From NCBI GenBank assembly GCA_021234155.1, contig JAJEKV010000034.1:8354028-8418027 (forward strand): a stretch of DNA of 64,000 nucleotides. Reading direction: 5' to 3'. The translations under genes and the position numbers were made by a program. Every line of letters starts with the position of its first letter. The stretch's first letter is position 1. Below the pieces are notes generated by a model that saw nothing but the letters and a program-made list of their open reading frames with translations, was not told the DNA's origin and did no database searches. Below are positions 21,743-33,985 of the stretch, piece by piece. This DNA is from Isoetes taiwanensis. Lineage: Eukaryota; Streptophyta; Lycopodiopsida; Isoetales; Isoetaceae.

Positions 21743-24595
21743 AAATATTGCTTCTAACTCTAACCAATCTCGTGTTAGAAGCTGCTATAAATAATTTTAT
21801 ATCAGATCACAATGTCATTCCAGAATATGAATGAAAAGTTATAAGTTTCGAAATCGGCTGTTCAATTTTGATGTCATATGGCATGTTGCATATTACAGAA
21901 ATTGTACCCTTTGTATACTTTTGGTACTAAGGTTGTTGCTGTCCATGTGTCCAGCAATGCAACTCGCATGCTAGAAATTGTTTTAATCTGGTTGTTTTCC
22001 TTGTATGGGCAGTTTTAGTTGTTGCTAATATAGTAGATGCCTTTCTTAACAAGCTCAATGGATGAAAGTATTTTATAAGAGCATACACAATATAAGAGTC
22101 ATCAACTGTAAGGTAGACATTTCAACTATTTTCTAGATTTCCAACTAAGACTATAAAAAGTAATGCTTCAATAATATCCCCATCAAATGCCAGTTGTTCA
22201 TCTTTTATGTCCATTCCTGTTGTTGTCTGTCTTGTCCAAAAAATGAGTGTGTCCTTAAATGGTAACCTTGGAATTGTGGCAAAGGAAATGGATTAAATTT
22301 GGGGATCCACATGGCAATTACTTCCTAGACTCATGGCATATGACAGCATTTAACATTTGAAACAATTACTAGTAACATCAATGCACACATTGCAACAACA
22401 CATCCAACAAAATTTAACCTACCAACGAAGAGTTTTTTAGTACATCAATCATTTATGCTTTTGGTATATCTATCTTATATACTTTTAAAACATTTTACCT
22501 GCTCTTGTTTATAGCAATACATCTTTTTAGTAAAAAATAGAACATTTTTTGAAGTTTTTGTTGAAAATTAAGAAAACTCATTTAAGAAATGGTGTATGTT
22601 TTGTAAGTCTATAAGATTATATAGAACTTGGCAGTCGATATACAAGACGGAAAAACATGACAAGATAAAATAGTTAACTTAAAAACTACAAGTCACAGTA
22701 ATTGAATAGCAATAGGACGATTATTAAAGCTAACACTTTATTTTTAAGACAATGCATTTTTAGGACTCATATAAGTTTTGCTAGAAATGCTTAAAAAAAC
22801 ATGAGATGTTAAATAGAAATGTGTACACAATGTCTTGCAAAGAAGATCTTATTACCAAACAAGGTGCTGCACACGAGGGGTTACCCTCTGGTGACATGAA
22901 GGTGTGTTTCTATGGTTTTTGTTTCAGTGTTTGTTTTCATGTTTTTTATTTGATTGTTCTTTAAGATCAAACTTGAATGCTGATTTGTTTTTTTCATCTG
23001 GTTTGTCTCTTTCGATCGCTTATGTATTGTAAGGGAGCAAGAAATAAGTATATAAGAATTGGAATTTGGACATTCTTCTTTTCTTTGTTTTGCTCGCAAT
23101 GTACATGGTGAAAGAACTTTGCTTTAGTAACACATCATTGGTTCTACAGCTATATCAAAATATATAGCTTCCAATTTCTGCTTTATATCCTTTGGTAATT
23201 CCTTGTAAATCCACCTTAAAATTCCTGGGTTATTACCCTCGGTCACACAGGCGTCAAAATAGACCAATCCAAAATTCATATCATACATTCATGCTAGATT
23301 TTGGAGACTATAAAGTCAAGGAGCCGTCTCTAGCAAATAATGTTCCCTACAATATACAAAAATACATATTTTAGAGTCAAAGATAAGATGGAGGAAGAAT
23401 ACTTGTTCCATTCCCATATGGGCACAAAGACATCTGCAGGCATACAAAACCGCAAACACAAAAATCAAGAAATTGGGAAAGATAAACAAAACAAGCTCGC
23501 TACCAAGACCCAAGGGCGGGAGATTCGAACCTCGAGGCCCCCATAAATCTCGTATGGATGCTTTGGACCTAGTATGGATTCGAGGAGTACCAGGCAGCGT
23601 CGACGCTGCTTGTGTCTTGGTTATCCACTCAAATTATTACCCAAGACATCTTTTTTTTTGTATTTTAATCAATGAGATAACAAAGTATTTTTGCATGTTG
23701 TTACTAAAGCTAGCAACGTCCGGCATCCATCACTTATAAAAGGCTATATTTTAATCACTCATTTATTAGCTTGTGGTCGTTTGCTTTTAATGGCCTAGAT
23801 AGATAAGATAAGAATTTTTACGTCCACAACAATAAGATACTTGTTGTTTTAATAAATAGCTTATAGCCCATACTACAATTGATATCCACTAAAGAAGGAT
23901 GAGAATAGATGGAATTGAATCACCGAAGGTAAAGATTAAATGGATTCACTACTTATTGTTAGGCACTCAAGTGAATATTTATTTATATATGCACAATTGA
24001 ACATTGGCTTTTTGTTAACATTGGGGTCAACATTGGTATCCACATTCGAAATTAAAACCAAGAGGGCAATTCATATGCTTTGCTTAAATAAAAGTGGGGT
24101 GTTTCTTCCTTTTTTCTTTTTTTTGGGGGAGGGGGGATGAAGAACCTTTGGAGGCTTTCAACCTAATTTGCATATAGTGGAAAATATTTAAGCTATCCGC
24201 TTGAATGGGGCATATTTAGTCATGTAGTCGCGACATATTTAGTCATGTAGAATTTGCACATAGTCGGCATCATGTTCGCTATTATTAGAAAAAAAGCGAC
24301 CCCGAACTTTGGGATCTTAAAGAAACTTTCATGGTTTAAACTGATTATACCATCCATTTTGTATATTCCAAATTGAAGCACTCAAGATAAATGTTGAATG
24401 GACTCGCTACTTGTTTCTTGCCATGCACCAAAATGCTAGACCATTCATTTTGGTGTTTACACCACTCATTGTGTTGAACACCAAACAAGATCATTCTACA
24501 ATACACATATGATATACTCAACGTTGCTACATGAACAAATATATGGTCCTGAGGTAAAAATGGTGATGGGGTGCACCAAAATAATCTTAAGGCAT
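21743..24595. other. 3' flank of calmodulin and AT-rich intergenic DNA
   Basis: The first few hundred bases are probably the calmodulin 3' UTR. Beyond about 22100 I see no gene. A T-run at about 23650-23659 followed by GTATTTTAATCAATGAG resembles the reversed tail of a LINE, but no body is recognisable. Confidence 0.45.
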
Positions 24596-24599
24596 TTTA

Positions 24600-25110
24600 G
24601 ATGCAAATAGTTTTGCAAGATGCTTTAGGTACCCGGCGTGTGTGTCTACCGTCACCGGCTTGTGTCTTGGTTAAGCACAACTGATGAAGGAGCTGAATAC
24701 TCTCAAGGCTATAGCCATGTTCACCATATGTTGTAATCAATGCATTCCATGAAACAAGGTCGTGATCATGCATTCCAACAAATATATTAGTGGCCGAATC
24801 CAGATTACCACATTTTCCATACACATTGAGAAGTGCAGTGCCTAAAATTATGTCTGAATTATAACCATTTAGAATTATAGATGCATGGACAATCTTTCCT
24901 TCATCCGGGACGCGGAGATGTAAATACAAAATTAAACTAATGAAAGTAATGCGATACCTTTTAAATTCAGATACTGCATGTATAAGAAAAGTAAAAGAGC
25001 TTCCTTGCATTGACCATGTTTTGAATATATACCTATGATGTCATTCCATAAAACCACATCTATGTATATCATTCTAACAAATACCAAGCCAGATCATGCA
25101 GACTTGCGAC
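24600..25110 (-). pseudogene. Pentatricopeptide-repeat (PPR) protein fragment
   Basis: On the minus strand, repeats of a plant PLS-type PPR protein are readable: DVVLWNDIIGIYSKHGQCKEALLLF, then (after a frame change) DEGKIVHASIILNGY, GTALLNVYGKCGNLDSATNIF and HDLVSWNALITTYGEHGYSLESIQLL (each quoted in part). PPR proteins of this type bind organellar RNA for editing or processing. Only about four repeats remain, with stops between blocks and no start, no E/DYW tail and no end, so this is a relic. It directly follows the decayed alpha/beta-hydrolase on the same strand. The alternative, an exon of a larger PPR gene, is unlikely because PPR genes are usually intron-poor. Confidence 0.75.
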
Positions 25111-25239
25111 TTGCCATAGTTAGGGAAAAGTCTATCACATATTTTGTGAGCCTCTCACATATTTTGCATGCTTGCTATTAATAAAAGCAGTATATGGGTG
25201 ATCATTTGAAGCAAATCGCTTCGCAGTAGCCATTTTAGA

Positions 25240-26269
25240 ACTCCATCTACAAAGATTTGAGCCTCTCGCCAATGCTTGGTCCCACCCCTCTACATGGAAA
25301 GGTGCTTGATTCAAACATTAACAATGTTAAAACTTTGATTACAAGAAATTGTAATAATATACAAATGTGATGGGCACCTTGTAAATATCCAATATCTCAA
25401 GTGAGCTTAGATACATCATGCCACGCCGACCATTTGTCGCTTTGACCAATCTCGAGCGGCAGTGAGTAGTAACACAAAACTCATGCAAAAAGTTGGAACT
25501 ACTTCTCTGGTTAAGCTTGCTGCAACTAATACCACTCCCTTCACTTCCAGCTAGAAAAGGGAAGGTAGGTCATTAATTCTACCGTGGAAATGAGATAATA
25601 TAAATCTAAATTTTACTAGTACCAAATCTGAGATGTGTTCCGTAATTCTGAAATCTTTGCAGCCGTCATCACGGCCAAAGACCACCACCATGGTCAACAA
25701 AACAACGAGCTTAAACCCGACTTATGGCTGGCGTTCAACCAGCTTTTCGTTGCAAGAGGATTCATCACATGTCTCCAAGTGAACACGCCACCTCCGAGGC
25801 GATGTACAAGGACTACCCCTTCACAACTAAATTTGGAATTATTTCGCATTCCGACAACTTGTTCTACCCTTCCTGGTTTCTGAAATGGCAGGTCTATCCC
25901 AAGTATGCTTTCAAATTCAGATCCAACCACATGATTATATATTCATGGCCACCCATTAAAACTAGGTGCACCAGTATCATTAAACGACTTGCTCAACAAT
26001 GGGGTATAGATGGAATCCAGACTGGCTGAAGATGATGGTAATTTTTCCAATTTGGAAAGCTGATTGGCATGGCCATGACTAACATCCACAAGCACTTGTC
26101 TCGGAGCATCATTAGCAACATAAACCTTATAATGCAACATAATGCCCTTGCATTGCATAAAAAGACTATCTTCATTAGCATTGCTTGGAGCTACCATTTC
26201 TATTGTTGGACTTCCAGAAATAGGCAGATGGCAATGGCTTTGAATGTTTCTGGTATCCATTGGCACTAA
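25240..26269 (-). pseudogene. Alpha/beta-hydrolase gene relic, 3' part (catalytic domain)
   Basis: Minus-strand blocks match, in order, the plant membrane-anchored alpha/beta-hydrolase family (Arabidopsis At1g80280/At1g15490 type). They are NGYQKHSKPLPSA (about 26258), EDSLFMQCKGIMLHYKVYV (about 26160), SLDSIYTPLLSKSFND (about 26000), GVVLVHRLGGGVFTWRHVM (about 25800), VKGVVLVAASLTREVVPTF (about 25540), MMYLSSLEILDIYK (about 25390) and HVEGWDQALA (about 25290). Blocks fall in different frames with stops between them. The oxyanion motif normally reads HGFGGG but here reads HRLGGG, and the GHDDGG nucleophile-elbow block is scrambled near 25690. Sequence after HVEGWDQALA does not match the family; the last third of the domain is missing. 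The 5' part of the gene lies at 32750-33420, beyond the LINE. Confidence 0.8.
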
Positions 26270-26919
26270 CTTTCAGGGTAAATTTTAAGGGTCCTAAATA
26301 TTTTTCTATTCAAATTAAGGTTGGCTAAACCTTTGAAAATAAAAGTTCATAAATTTTTATTAGGCGAAATTTGATAGAATAAAACCCTTTTGTTATCTTC
26401 CCATTTGGCTAAAATGTAAAATTTATATGTTACGAAATTCTTATATTGCCTAATTTTTCTTGGTTGGTGGCTAAAGTGCAACTATTTAACTTCAAATTCT
26501 GAGCATTCCTTATCACATGAATGACAACTGATTCAATATGCTTCCATTACAAAAACAATAACAAAGATTCAAAGTACAATTCACAATACCATTTGAGGGA
26601 ACACGCATATTTATGTCGGGGTCAAATGCATCTATAAATGGCTAACTTGTTGCAAGAATAAAACACTATTACTTAGAGCTTAAAATGCTCACTACGTAAC
26701 ATTCTTCATAATCTTTAACCTAAACGACTTATAGATTCAAATTCAATATCCATAAAGCATGATTGATATAGCTAATGACGATTCCTAAATTAAAGAGGTC
26801 CCTGAATGGATTCAACATGGCTATTTGAATTGATCAGGGTGCAGATAATCAGCTTCAAAGAAGGCGATTTAGTATGCCATGATGTAGCCAATCCTGGCTA
26901 AACTCTAAGTATCTAAATT
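26270..26919 (-). other. Intron remnant of the split alpha/beta-hydrolase gene
   Basis: AT-rich, without coding signal. By position it is the 3' part of the intron that separates the DEEA exon (ending 32750) from the catalytic exons, the rest of the gap being the inserted LINE. Confidence 0.5.
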
Positions 26920-26931
26920 TTTTTCCCTTTT

Positions 26932-29900
26932 TTTTTTTTTGAAGAATATAGGAATATATTAAACCACTAGAATGTGATCAAGTACAATGATAAGTGTGGT
27001 GCTAAGAAATGAAGTGCCCATCATGATTCACAACTGTGAAGAATGTCGCACCAAATTTCCGCTTAAGCGCAGGCTGCATGTGCTTGAGACTTGGTAAACT
27101 CGCCACAACTTATGCCTCAAGATAGGAACCAACAAAAGGGCTAAGCCTTTGCATTCGAAAAGACCTTCGCTCTCAGCCTTTTCCAAATCAACCACGAAGC
27201 CAAGCTCGCGATAAATGGACGCTTCTTTGGTTGGTTGACCAACAAGCTGGGAAAGACTCCCATGAGAAGCTTGACCGCCACAGTGAAGACCCAAAGAGGG
27301 CTCTCACCCAGGACCAAGCTGCCCCTACCTCGCAGGCATAGGACAAAGCAAAGGTGCTCAATGGTCTCGGGGCCTTCCACATAGAGGGGGCATGTTTCCC
27401 CGCTACGAGGCTTGAACACGTGTGCTCGGACATTCACCCCCGAGGCTCACGGTGCAAGATCTGCCATAAAAGGGTGCAGATTTTAGGAGGGGGCAATGTA
27501 TTCCACGCCCACTTCACATGGCGACCACTTACTCCCCTGGAAGCTTAAGTGACCACTTATCAGAAGGCGGCAATGTGTCTGCCGCTAGAAGCCCATGTCG
27601 ATGCTACAAACCGAGATGCATCAAGTCCACTATCGACTTCCAAAACGCCGATTGACTTGAGAAGACAAGCGCAATGGAATAGCATTCATAATTCTCGCCC
27701 AAGTCCGAATGTCCCAAAGAAGGCCAAATCGATCCCTAAAAACTCCCACGGGCCATATGACCCTCCCATTACCAGGTCATGGATGGATGTTACCCCTGAA
27801 GAATCCATCGGCTTTGAGGGCACCGGGTGTAGGGAAGAGGCCAAGGGAGATGCGTAATCCAAGGGTACCCAAAGAAAGGGATTATGAGGCTACCATACAC
27901 CTGCTAGGGTCCAATGAAAAGAGAACCTTGACCACCTTCCAGGCCTTGAGGAGACCTTTAAGAAAAGGCGGCATGAGGGAATGGCCGAAATCCTCAAACG
28001 AGAGCCCACTCAAGAATCGGGAATTGTGGCTTCCTAAACACAATAGAGAGGCGAAGAGACGCGTGCCAATGAGCCAATCGGGGATTGTTGCTCTCGCAAC
28101 AAATGCCGGATGAATTTCGACATCGTAACCAACCGTGTGCAAGGACACATCAAAGCATACCTAAAGCCCCCCGCCTTTACGGGGCCTTTTACCCACTTCC
28201 ACCATCACGACCCCTTCTTCACGTGTAGCCCCTCCTCATTTCCTCCCCCAAACAAAATTGCGAATGGTGTCATCCAACTCCTTAACCACACTTTCTCGGC
28301 GCAAGTATGCGGGGAGGCTGCGTAAACATGAGTGCTCTGAGTAATCGGCTTGGCTACCGTAATCCTACCAGCCATGGTGAGTTTACTTCCCCTCCACCAG
28401 TTCAGATGTTGCTTAAGATTACGTAATGTCTCGCCCAAATTGCCCTAGCATTAATGTCCAAGCCAAATGGTATGCCTAGCAGTTTGGCGGTGTGGTAATG
28501 GCAGAAGAGCCGGGGAACCGACTCAACCACGCCTTAAGGAGGTTCCTCCGGTACCCACATGGCTGAGCAGCACGGTTAAGCAAGCACCACGAAGCTAAAG
28601 AAAAGGCATCCAAAATATTCTTGGCTGCCTGGAGATTGACTCATCTGCATGAAGAAAAGAGGAATGTATCATCCCAAATTGATTACAAACCTCAATTTCG
28701 CGACCCATCATCCATGCGGAGACCTTGCACCACATTGTCGGCCAAGAATCGCCAAAAAAGTTGCGAGAGAGCCGCCACTATAGTGAACAGAAGGGGGCCA
28801 ACGGACACATCCCCTAATGCCTCTACCCACAGAGAAGATTGAAGAGGTCTCACCTCGACACCATCGCCGCCCTAGCGGACACGCAGCTTCATAACCGTTT
28901 CCACGAAACTAGGTCCGCACCCAAAGGCCTACATCATATCTCGCTAAGAACCGCCATTGCTAACTTGTCATAAGCCTTGGCAAAATCCGGCTTTAAGAAA
29001 AACAAGGGGTTGCCTCATCCTACTGAGCCCAATGCACTCCCTCAAAAGCAGCTAAACCACATTATGAAGAATGTTCGCTATGGTATAAAAACCGGATCTC
29101 TTGCGACTAATGGCGTGAACTAGTAATGGCTTAAGCCTCTCCCAAAGCCTTAGCAATGATTTTATACACTGCATAAATGTGAGTAATAGGCCTCCAGGCC
29201 ATTGATGGTTTTAGGATGCTTACACTTGGGTATAAGTGAAATACAACCCGTATTCACAGGATGCATCGAAGTTATTCTCCAAAAGATCCACATACACTGC
29301 ACCATCGAAGTCCCCCACCCATTCGGTACTTCGAAAAAACTCCATTGGTATTCCATCTAATCCAGACACTTATTCGAGCCAACAGCGGCATGCATCCCCA
29401 ACTCCCCCCCGTCAACGGCTCCTCTAAACTCGTCTTTGAAGGGTGAGATTCTAGGCGCATACCTTGGCCAACACCAGCTCTTGAAAACACTCGGAGGGAA
29501 GGCGCTCTCCTTGAAAAATGTTTCATAGTCTTGCCGCTACAAAGGCCTTGATAGCATCCGTTGTCGCAACAACACTCCCGGGGGTGTAACTATGTCCGCC
29601 ATATGGCGCCGTGATAATTCCGGCGGCCGCCAAAGAAGACTTTAGAGCAAGTGTCGATCGCTTCAGCCACGCCAAACCTGCTTTGACCCCTCGCCCGAGA
29701 CACCTTGGCCTCCTTCTCAACCTCGACCGACGTATAATCACCGCTGCCACGCAGAAGCCATCAGAGACCCGCCTCTAAGAGACTCAGCCCGCATATAAGG
29801 CATCCAACCTGCAAGGACTGAGCCAAAGCCTTTTGTCGCCCCATTCTTTTGTAAATTGTTTTACCCTAGCCAATGCTGTAACCATTGCACTCATTCCGCT

Positions 29901-32497
29901 TATCCCCGGCTGAATATTCACGCTAAATGAGCTTACTGCGGTATGGAACTCGATCCTCAAGAAAGCTTGTGTTAAGCTTAAAACCGCCCCGAGGCCACTG
30001 GGTGGTCATGAAGCCCGAATGATCTCGGGGGAGTGTGATCCGAGACGTAGGTGGCTTAACATTCACCCTAGTGAAGGCCGGAGCATAATCCAAGACTGGC
30101 TGAGTGCCATAAACTCTATCCAAATTTAGAGTATGCCCTACCATGCCCCGCCCAATTATTGCACCAAGTAAAAATTCCGATCCCCCTGAAGCTCTCGGTC
30201 AAACCCCACTCCTGCACAAACCTAAGCCATTGGTCTTCTCAAAACCCCGCTGACAATATTCGAACCAATACCATGCTCGCCCCTCCCGAGCTCCACCATG
30301 TTAAAGTCACCCAGACAAACCATGTAGAACCCATACCAAAGGATTGGAGCTTATTTCGCAATTGTGCCCATAAGCAACCTTCTTCGAGTGGCCCCAATTG
30401 GTGCATACACATTCAAGAAGCCCCACTCGGACCGCCCTCCTTCCATTTAATCATCGCCTAACGGCCTTGGCTATCTGTGGGCTGAAAAAGGTTACATGTA
30501 CACCCATTTTCCAACAAATCAAAGTACCTCCCCTGGCCCCGCCTCGCTGTAGCAAAGCGCAGCCACGCATCGATTACCCAAGATATTCATTAGGTTGGTA
30601 ATATCACCCCGCACATTTATGCTCCCGCAAAACACAAGATATCCGGATTAAGATTCTTTCACGTACCATGGCGAGACGTGCTCGCTTATTAGGAGAGGAT
30701 TTGATGCCTCTCACATTCCAAGATAGAATTTTTTTATCCATGTGGGTCAAGCAGCACCAAGGGTCCGTGATCCCCTTTGTAAAGCCTCACATGCCTCAAC
30801 ACTATCAGCCCAGAAGAAAAGTTTCAACTACCGGACAATCACCATTCGATCCACTTAAGGAGAGACGCATGACAATGGCATGCTAGATGGGCTAAGTGAC
30901 CCTCCCCGAGGAGCTCTCACCGAGCTGCGCCTCCTAGAAACAACTTGTTGCCACCCTTCCTTTTTCTCACGCAACTCTTCAATCTGCAAGTCTTCTCTGG
31001 ACCTCGGGATCCACCATACGAGAGGAGGGTTCGGGTTGTGTCTCTGGACGCCCACCTGCTCCACGACCTTCAACACGGGGGAACAAGTGCAGAGGGTGAA
31101 GGCGGCCAACCACTATTTGCTCACCTTGCTGCAGTGCCGAGTGAGGTTTATCTTTGGTGAAACCGCTAAGCTTAGGGAAACATTGCCAAAAGCTCTCCCC
31201 ATTGAGCAAGTCCAACTGGAAGTAAGAATAAAAATCACCACTTTTAACCACAAGACTCGAGGTACCATCTCATCCGCCCGAATACCTACACATATCCGTG
31301 GTGCACCCACAATCGGCGCGCTTATGTGAGTTCCCGTGCCTTGGCCATGGCCACCAGAAACTCGTGCACCATCATCTCTCGAGGCGATCCCGGATTTGAA
31401 GCCCGGATGGCACTCTAACCGCAGCAGCCCAGCGTAAGAGAAACCTTGAGCATAATGCCGAACAAAACATAGGCCCCTCCCATACGCAGGTTACTCCATG
31501 CGAGACCAATCGCCTCCACCGCGGCCAGAATCAACCATAATAAGAAAAAATTATTACCCGTGAGACTTCAGTGGTCACATATGGAGGCAACCCCAACCTC
31601 TTAAACCGAGCCCGTAGCAGCACTCCAAGCCTCTCAGATATCCAAAAGGCCCCCGGTGAAATGGCCTAACAATCAAGATGCAACCAAATTCTCTCAGATA
31701 CTGCACATGCTTCCGTGATTGATTTCTACAAAGTGAGGTAATGATTTAAAAACTTGTTGCAAATCCTTCTTATTATTATTCGCTTCTAAGATAAGCGGTG
31801 CCTCCTCACCCCTAGAACTTTTTTTCAGACTTTCTCGCTTGCAACGTTGCCTAATCCAATCAGAAAACCTAGGCCTAGAAAGATGGGCAACAAAGTGTCA
31901 TTACCTTTCCATGCATGAGGAGTTGGGGCTGCGGCGGTTGAGGCACCACCTCCGTGAAGCCGCAGATATCCAAAGGGTCCTCGGCAAAGACATCACCATT
32001 CACACCAACCAAGGATGGCAAAGTTATAGACTCCAAAGGTGGCATTGAGCCGGGCACCTCCTCTCTATTCTCCATCCTACCCGGGATTTCCTAAAGCCAC
32101 CTGAATCCACCTACGCCAACCGGATACATCCCGCTAAGAATTGGCTCTTGAAGATCCAAATACTAAGCCGACGCAGGTTTTGATATATCCTTGCCTCCTT
32201 TCTTTCCTCTCGCAAAGACATCTCGACACTAATCCCGCCCAGCCTTTCCGTGCCCAAACGGTAAGTGTAATTACCCGCCATCACCATGCTCGTTTACGCA
32301 GAAGGCCGCAATAGGGGATCAAATCCCCCAAACACACAGCAAAACCAAAGAAAAAAATATGTACAAAAGAAGGATCAATCGAAAGAGCTTTCCAAGGAAC
32401 CAAAGATCGCTTAAAAATCAGAGTCCCGATGCGTAGTTATGAGGGATTCCACAAAACCGCCACCATCACCATGGCGCCCATCCGAAGCGCCTCACCA
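26932..32497 (-). mobile_element. Near-full-length L1-type LINE, reverse orientation
   Basis: This is a 5.6-kb non-LTR retrotransposon read from 32497 down to a poly-A (T-run 26928-26940). ORF1-like sequence starts near 32286 (MVMAGNYTYRLGTERLGG), resembling the plant LINE gag/DUF4283 region. An AP-endonuclease block LGDFNMVELGRGEHGIG lies at about 30270-30320. Reverse transcriptase shows GCISLIPKCKHPKTINGLEA at about 29190-29250 and WWRGSKLTMAGRITVAK at about 28345-28395. The zf-RVT block CPLYVEGPETIEHLCF is at about 27340-27390. The catalytic YADD position reads HADES (about 28645), and frames are broken many times, so it is dead. TTTTTCCCTTTT occurs at both ends (about 26920-26931 and 32498-32509) and is the likely target-site duplication. 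The element lies in an intron of the alpha/beta-hydrolase relic, on the same strand. Confidence 0.88.
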
Positions 32498-32509
32498 TTT
32501 TTCCCTTTT
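32498..32509. repeat. Likely target-site duplication of the reverse LINE
   Basis: TTTTTCCCTTTT next to the 5' end of the LINE matches the same 12 bases at about 26920-26931 at its 3' end. The word is low-complexity and merges with the T-run, so the exact length is uncertain. Confidence 0.6.
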
Positions 32510-32749
32510 GAATGGCTAAATTATTTTTTCTTCAAAAATGATCTTTATTAACTTTAGCCACAAAATTTGACTAAAAGTCTAAAAACTAGCCATTTGGCAA
32601 ATTTTAGCCACTCTTTAATACCCTTCTAACTTTGCACACAAAGACCTGTGGATAGGAAAGAGTATGCATTAAAATCAAGAACATTAAATTGAATATGTGA
32701 AAGAATGCAATAATATTTCTATTTCTTGCTACAAGGCTATAAAATATAC

Positions 32750-33420
32750 CGCTTCCTCATCAACGCAATAAAAAAACAGCTTGTGCCTTCCCTGGCAACT
32801 TGCTTTGTATGCCACTATGAAATGTCCCAAGGCAAAAACCATAGATGACAAGAACGAAAGTGGTATTCCCCACATGTGCTTCAGATGTCTAGAGCTTGGA
32901 CCAAATATATCAATTGGTTCAATTGTCAAAATGCCAAAGATGCACCCTTTAATGACAAGAATCGCCATAGAGGCCAGTCCACTGACTATAATGGTTGACA
33001 AATATGCACCATAGCGTTAATCTAGGAATTCCACAGACAGCATATGCACCTGCAAAAGGTATGTGATTATTTCTCATCCTTTTTATCAGAAAGAAAAGAG
33101 GATGTGGAGTAGAACTTACAGATTATAATGAATGATCTGACTAAAGATAGTAGAAGGATATCAACAAGGGATGTCCCCAAGCTATATGTGGTCCAAATCG
33201 ATTTTAAAGAGAAGCAAGAGGTACAACAAGTAAATGTAGAGAGCAAGCCAGTGCATGAAAGACCAACATCGCGAAACCGCAGAACCAGCATTGGAGCCGA
33301 TAAGATGATTAACGAGCCTAGCGTAATCACCATGAAAAATATGGTCCTTCCTCTTCTCGGACTTTCAAGGGTTTCTCGTCGTCGAGCCTATATTTTCCCT
33401 CGTAGATATGGATCCCACCT
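32750..33420 (-). pseudogene. Alpha/beta-hydrolase gene relic, 5' part (N-terminal membrane domain)
   Basis: Exon A (about 33420-33120, minus) reads RRRETLESPRRGRTIFF, then SLIILSAPMLVL, then YSLGTSLVDILLLSLVRSF, and ends at a good donor (GTAAGT at 33119). Exon B (33049-32750) follows a TTTTGCAG acceptor and reads AYAVCGIPR, then SGLASMAILVIKGCIFG, SLSSMVFALGHFIVAYKASC-like sequence and KLFFYCVDEEA, ending at a GTATAT donor. This is the multi-pass N-terminal region of the plant At1g80280-type alpha/beta-hydrolases, including their signature (H/A)(I/V)VAY(R/K)TSCRARRK...DPEAV. Exon B is 300 nt and has a one-base frame break between CGIPR and RYGAYLS, and a stop lies upstream of RRR. The catalytic part is 6.5 kb away, across the LINE. 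Confidence 0.8.
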
Positions 33421-33925
33421 TTATAAACCGGGCGAAAACTATGAATCGGATTTTCTTCAAGAAAATGCAAAGACCATCTAGCCCGACATCATGAATCCAT
33501 AGCCAAAGGCGCATTGTTAGAAAGGAAAATCAACACGCGACCGGGCATGGATATGGCAAGGTCAATTTGCCTGGTTAGACGGTTTAGCATAGCGGCCCAA
33601 CAACAAGTGGGCGACCGCCTTACACCAGCGATAGGGAGTTTGGAGCATCAAAGATAGTGTTGTTTACGCACTGTGATTTTACGTTTACGACGCCCCTACC
33701 TTCCTCACAGCATTCATACGCATTACTATACCTATAAGTTGGACAGTCAAATTGAGCTCTTGTTTTATTAATACCGTACTTAACGTATTAATACGTAAAG
33801 TACGTATGATACGTACTTTACAAAAAAAGAGTCCAAATGACATTAGATCAATAAAATTGGTAAAATCATACATTAGGAAAATATATTGTTAAATCGTTAT
33901 AGAATAGGGAAATTATGGAATTGTG

Positions 33926-33929
<4 letters not shown>

Positions 33930-33961
<32 letters not shown>
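33930..33961 (+). repeat. A32 homopolymer
   Basis: An unbroken run of 32 A residues is followed by a GAAACCCCAAATCCC-type motif also found at about 40763-40783 after another A-run. Confidence 0.9.
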
Positions 33962-33963
<2 letters not shown>

Positions 33964-33985
33964 AACCCCAAATCCCTCGTGGAAA

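Noticed and set aside
23515-23550. tRNA-like GGGAGATTCGAACCTC
   Set aside because: It matches a reversed T-arm, but the neighbouring bases do not fold into the remaining arms.
27354-31329. Plus-strand open frames of 60-149 codons
   Set aside because: They are antisense shadows of the minus-strand LINE, whose GC-richer coding sequence leaves long frames on the other strand.
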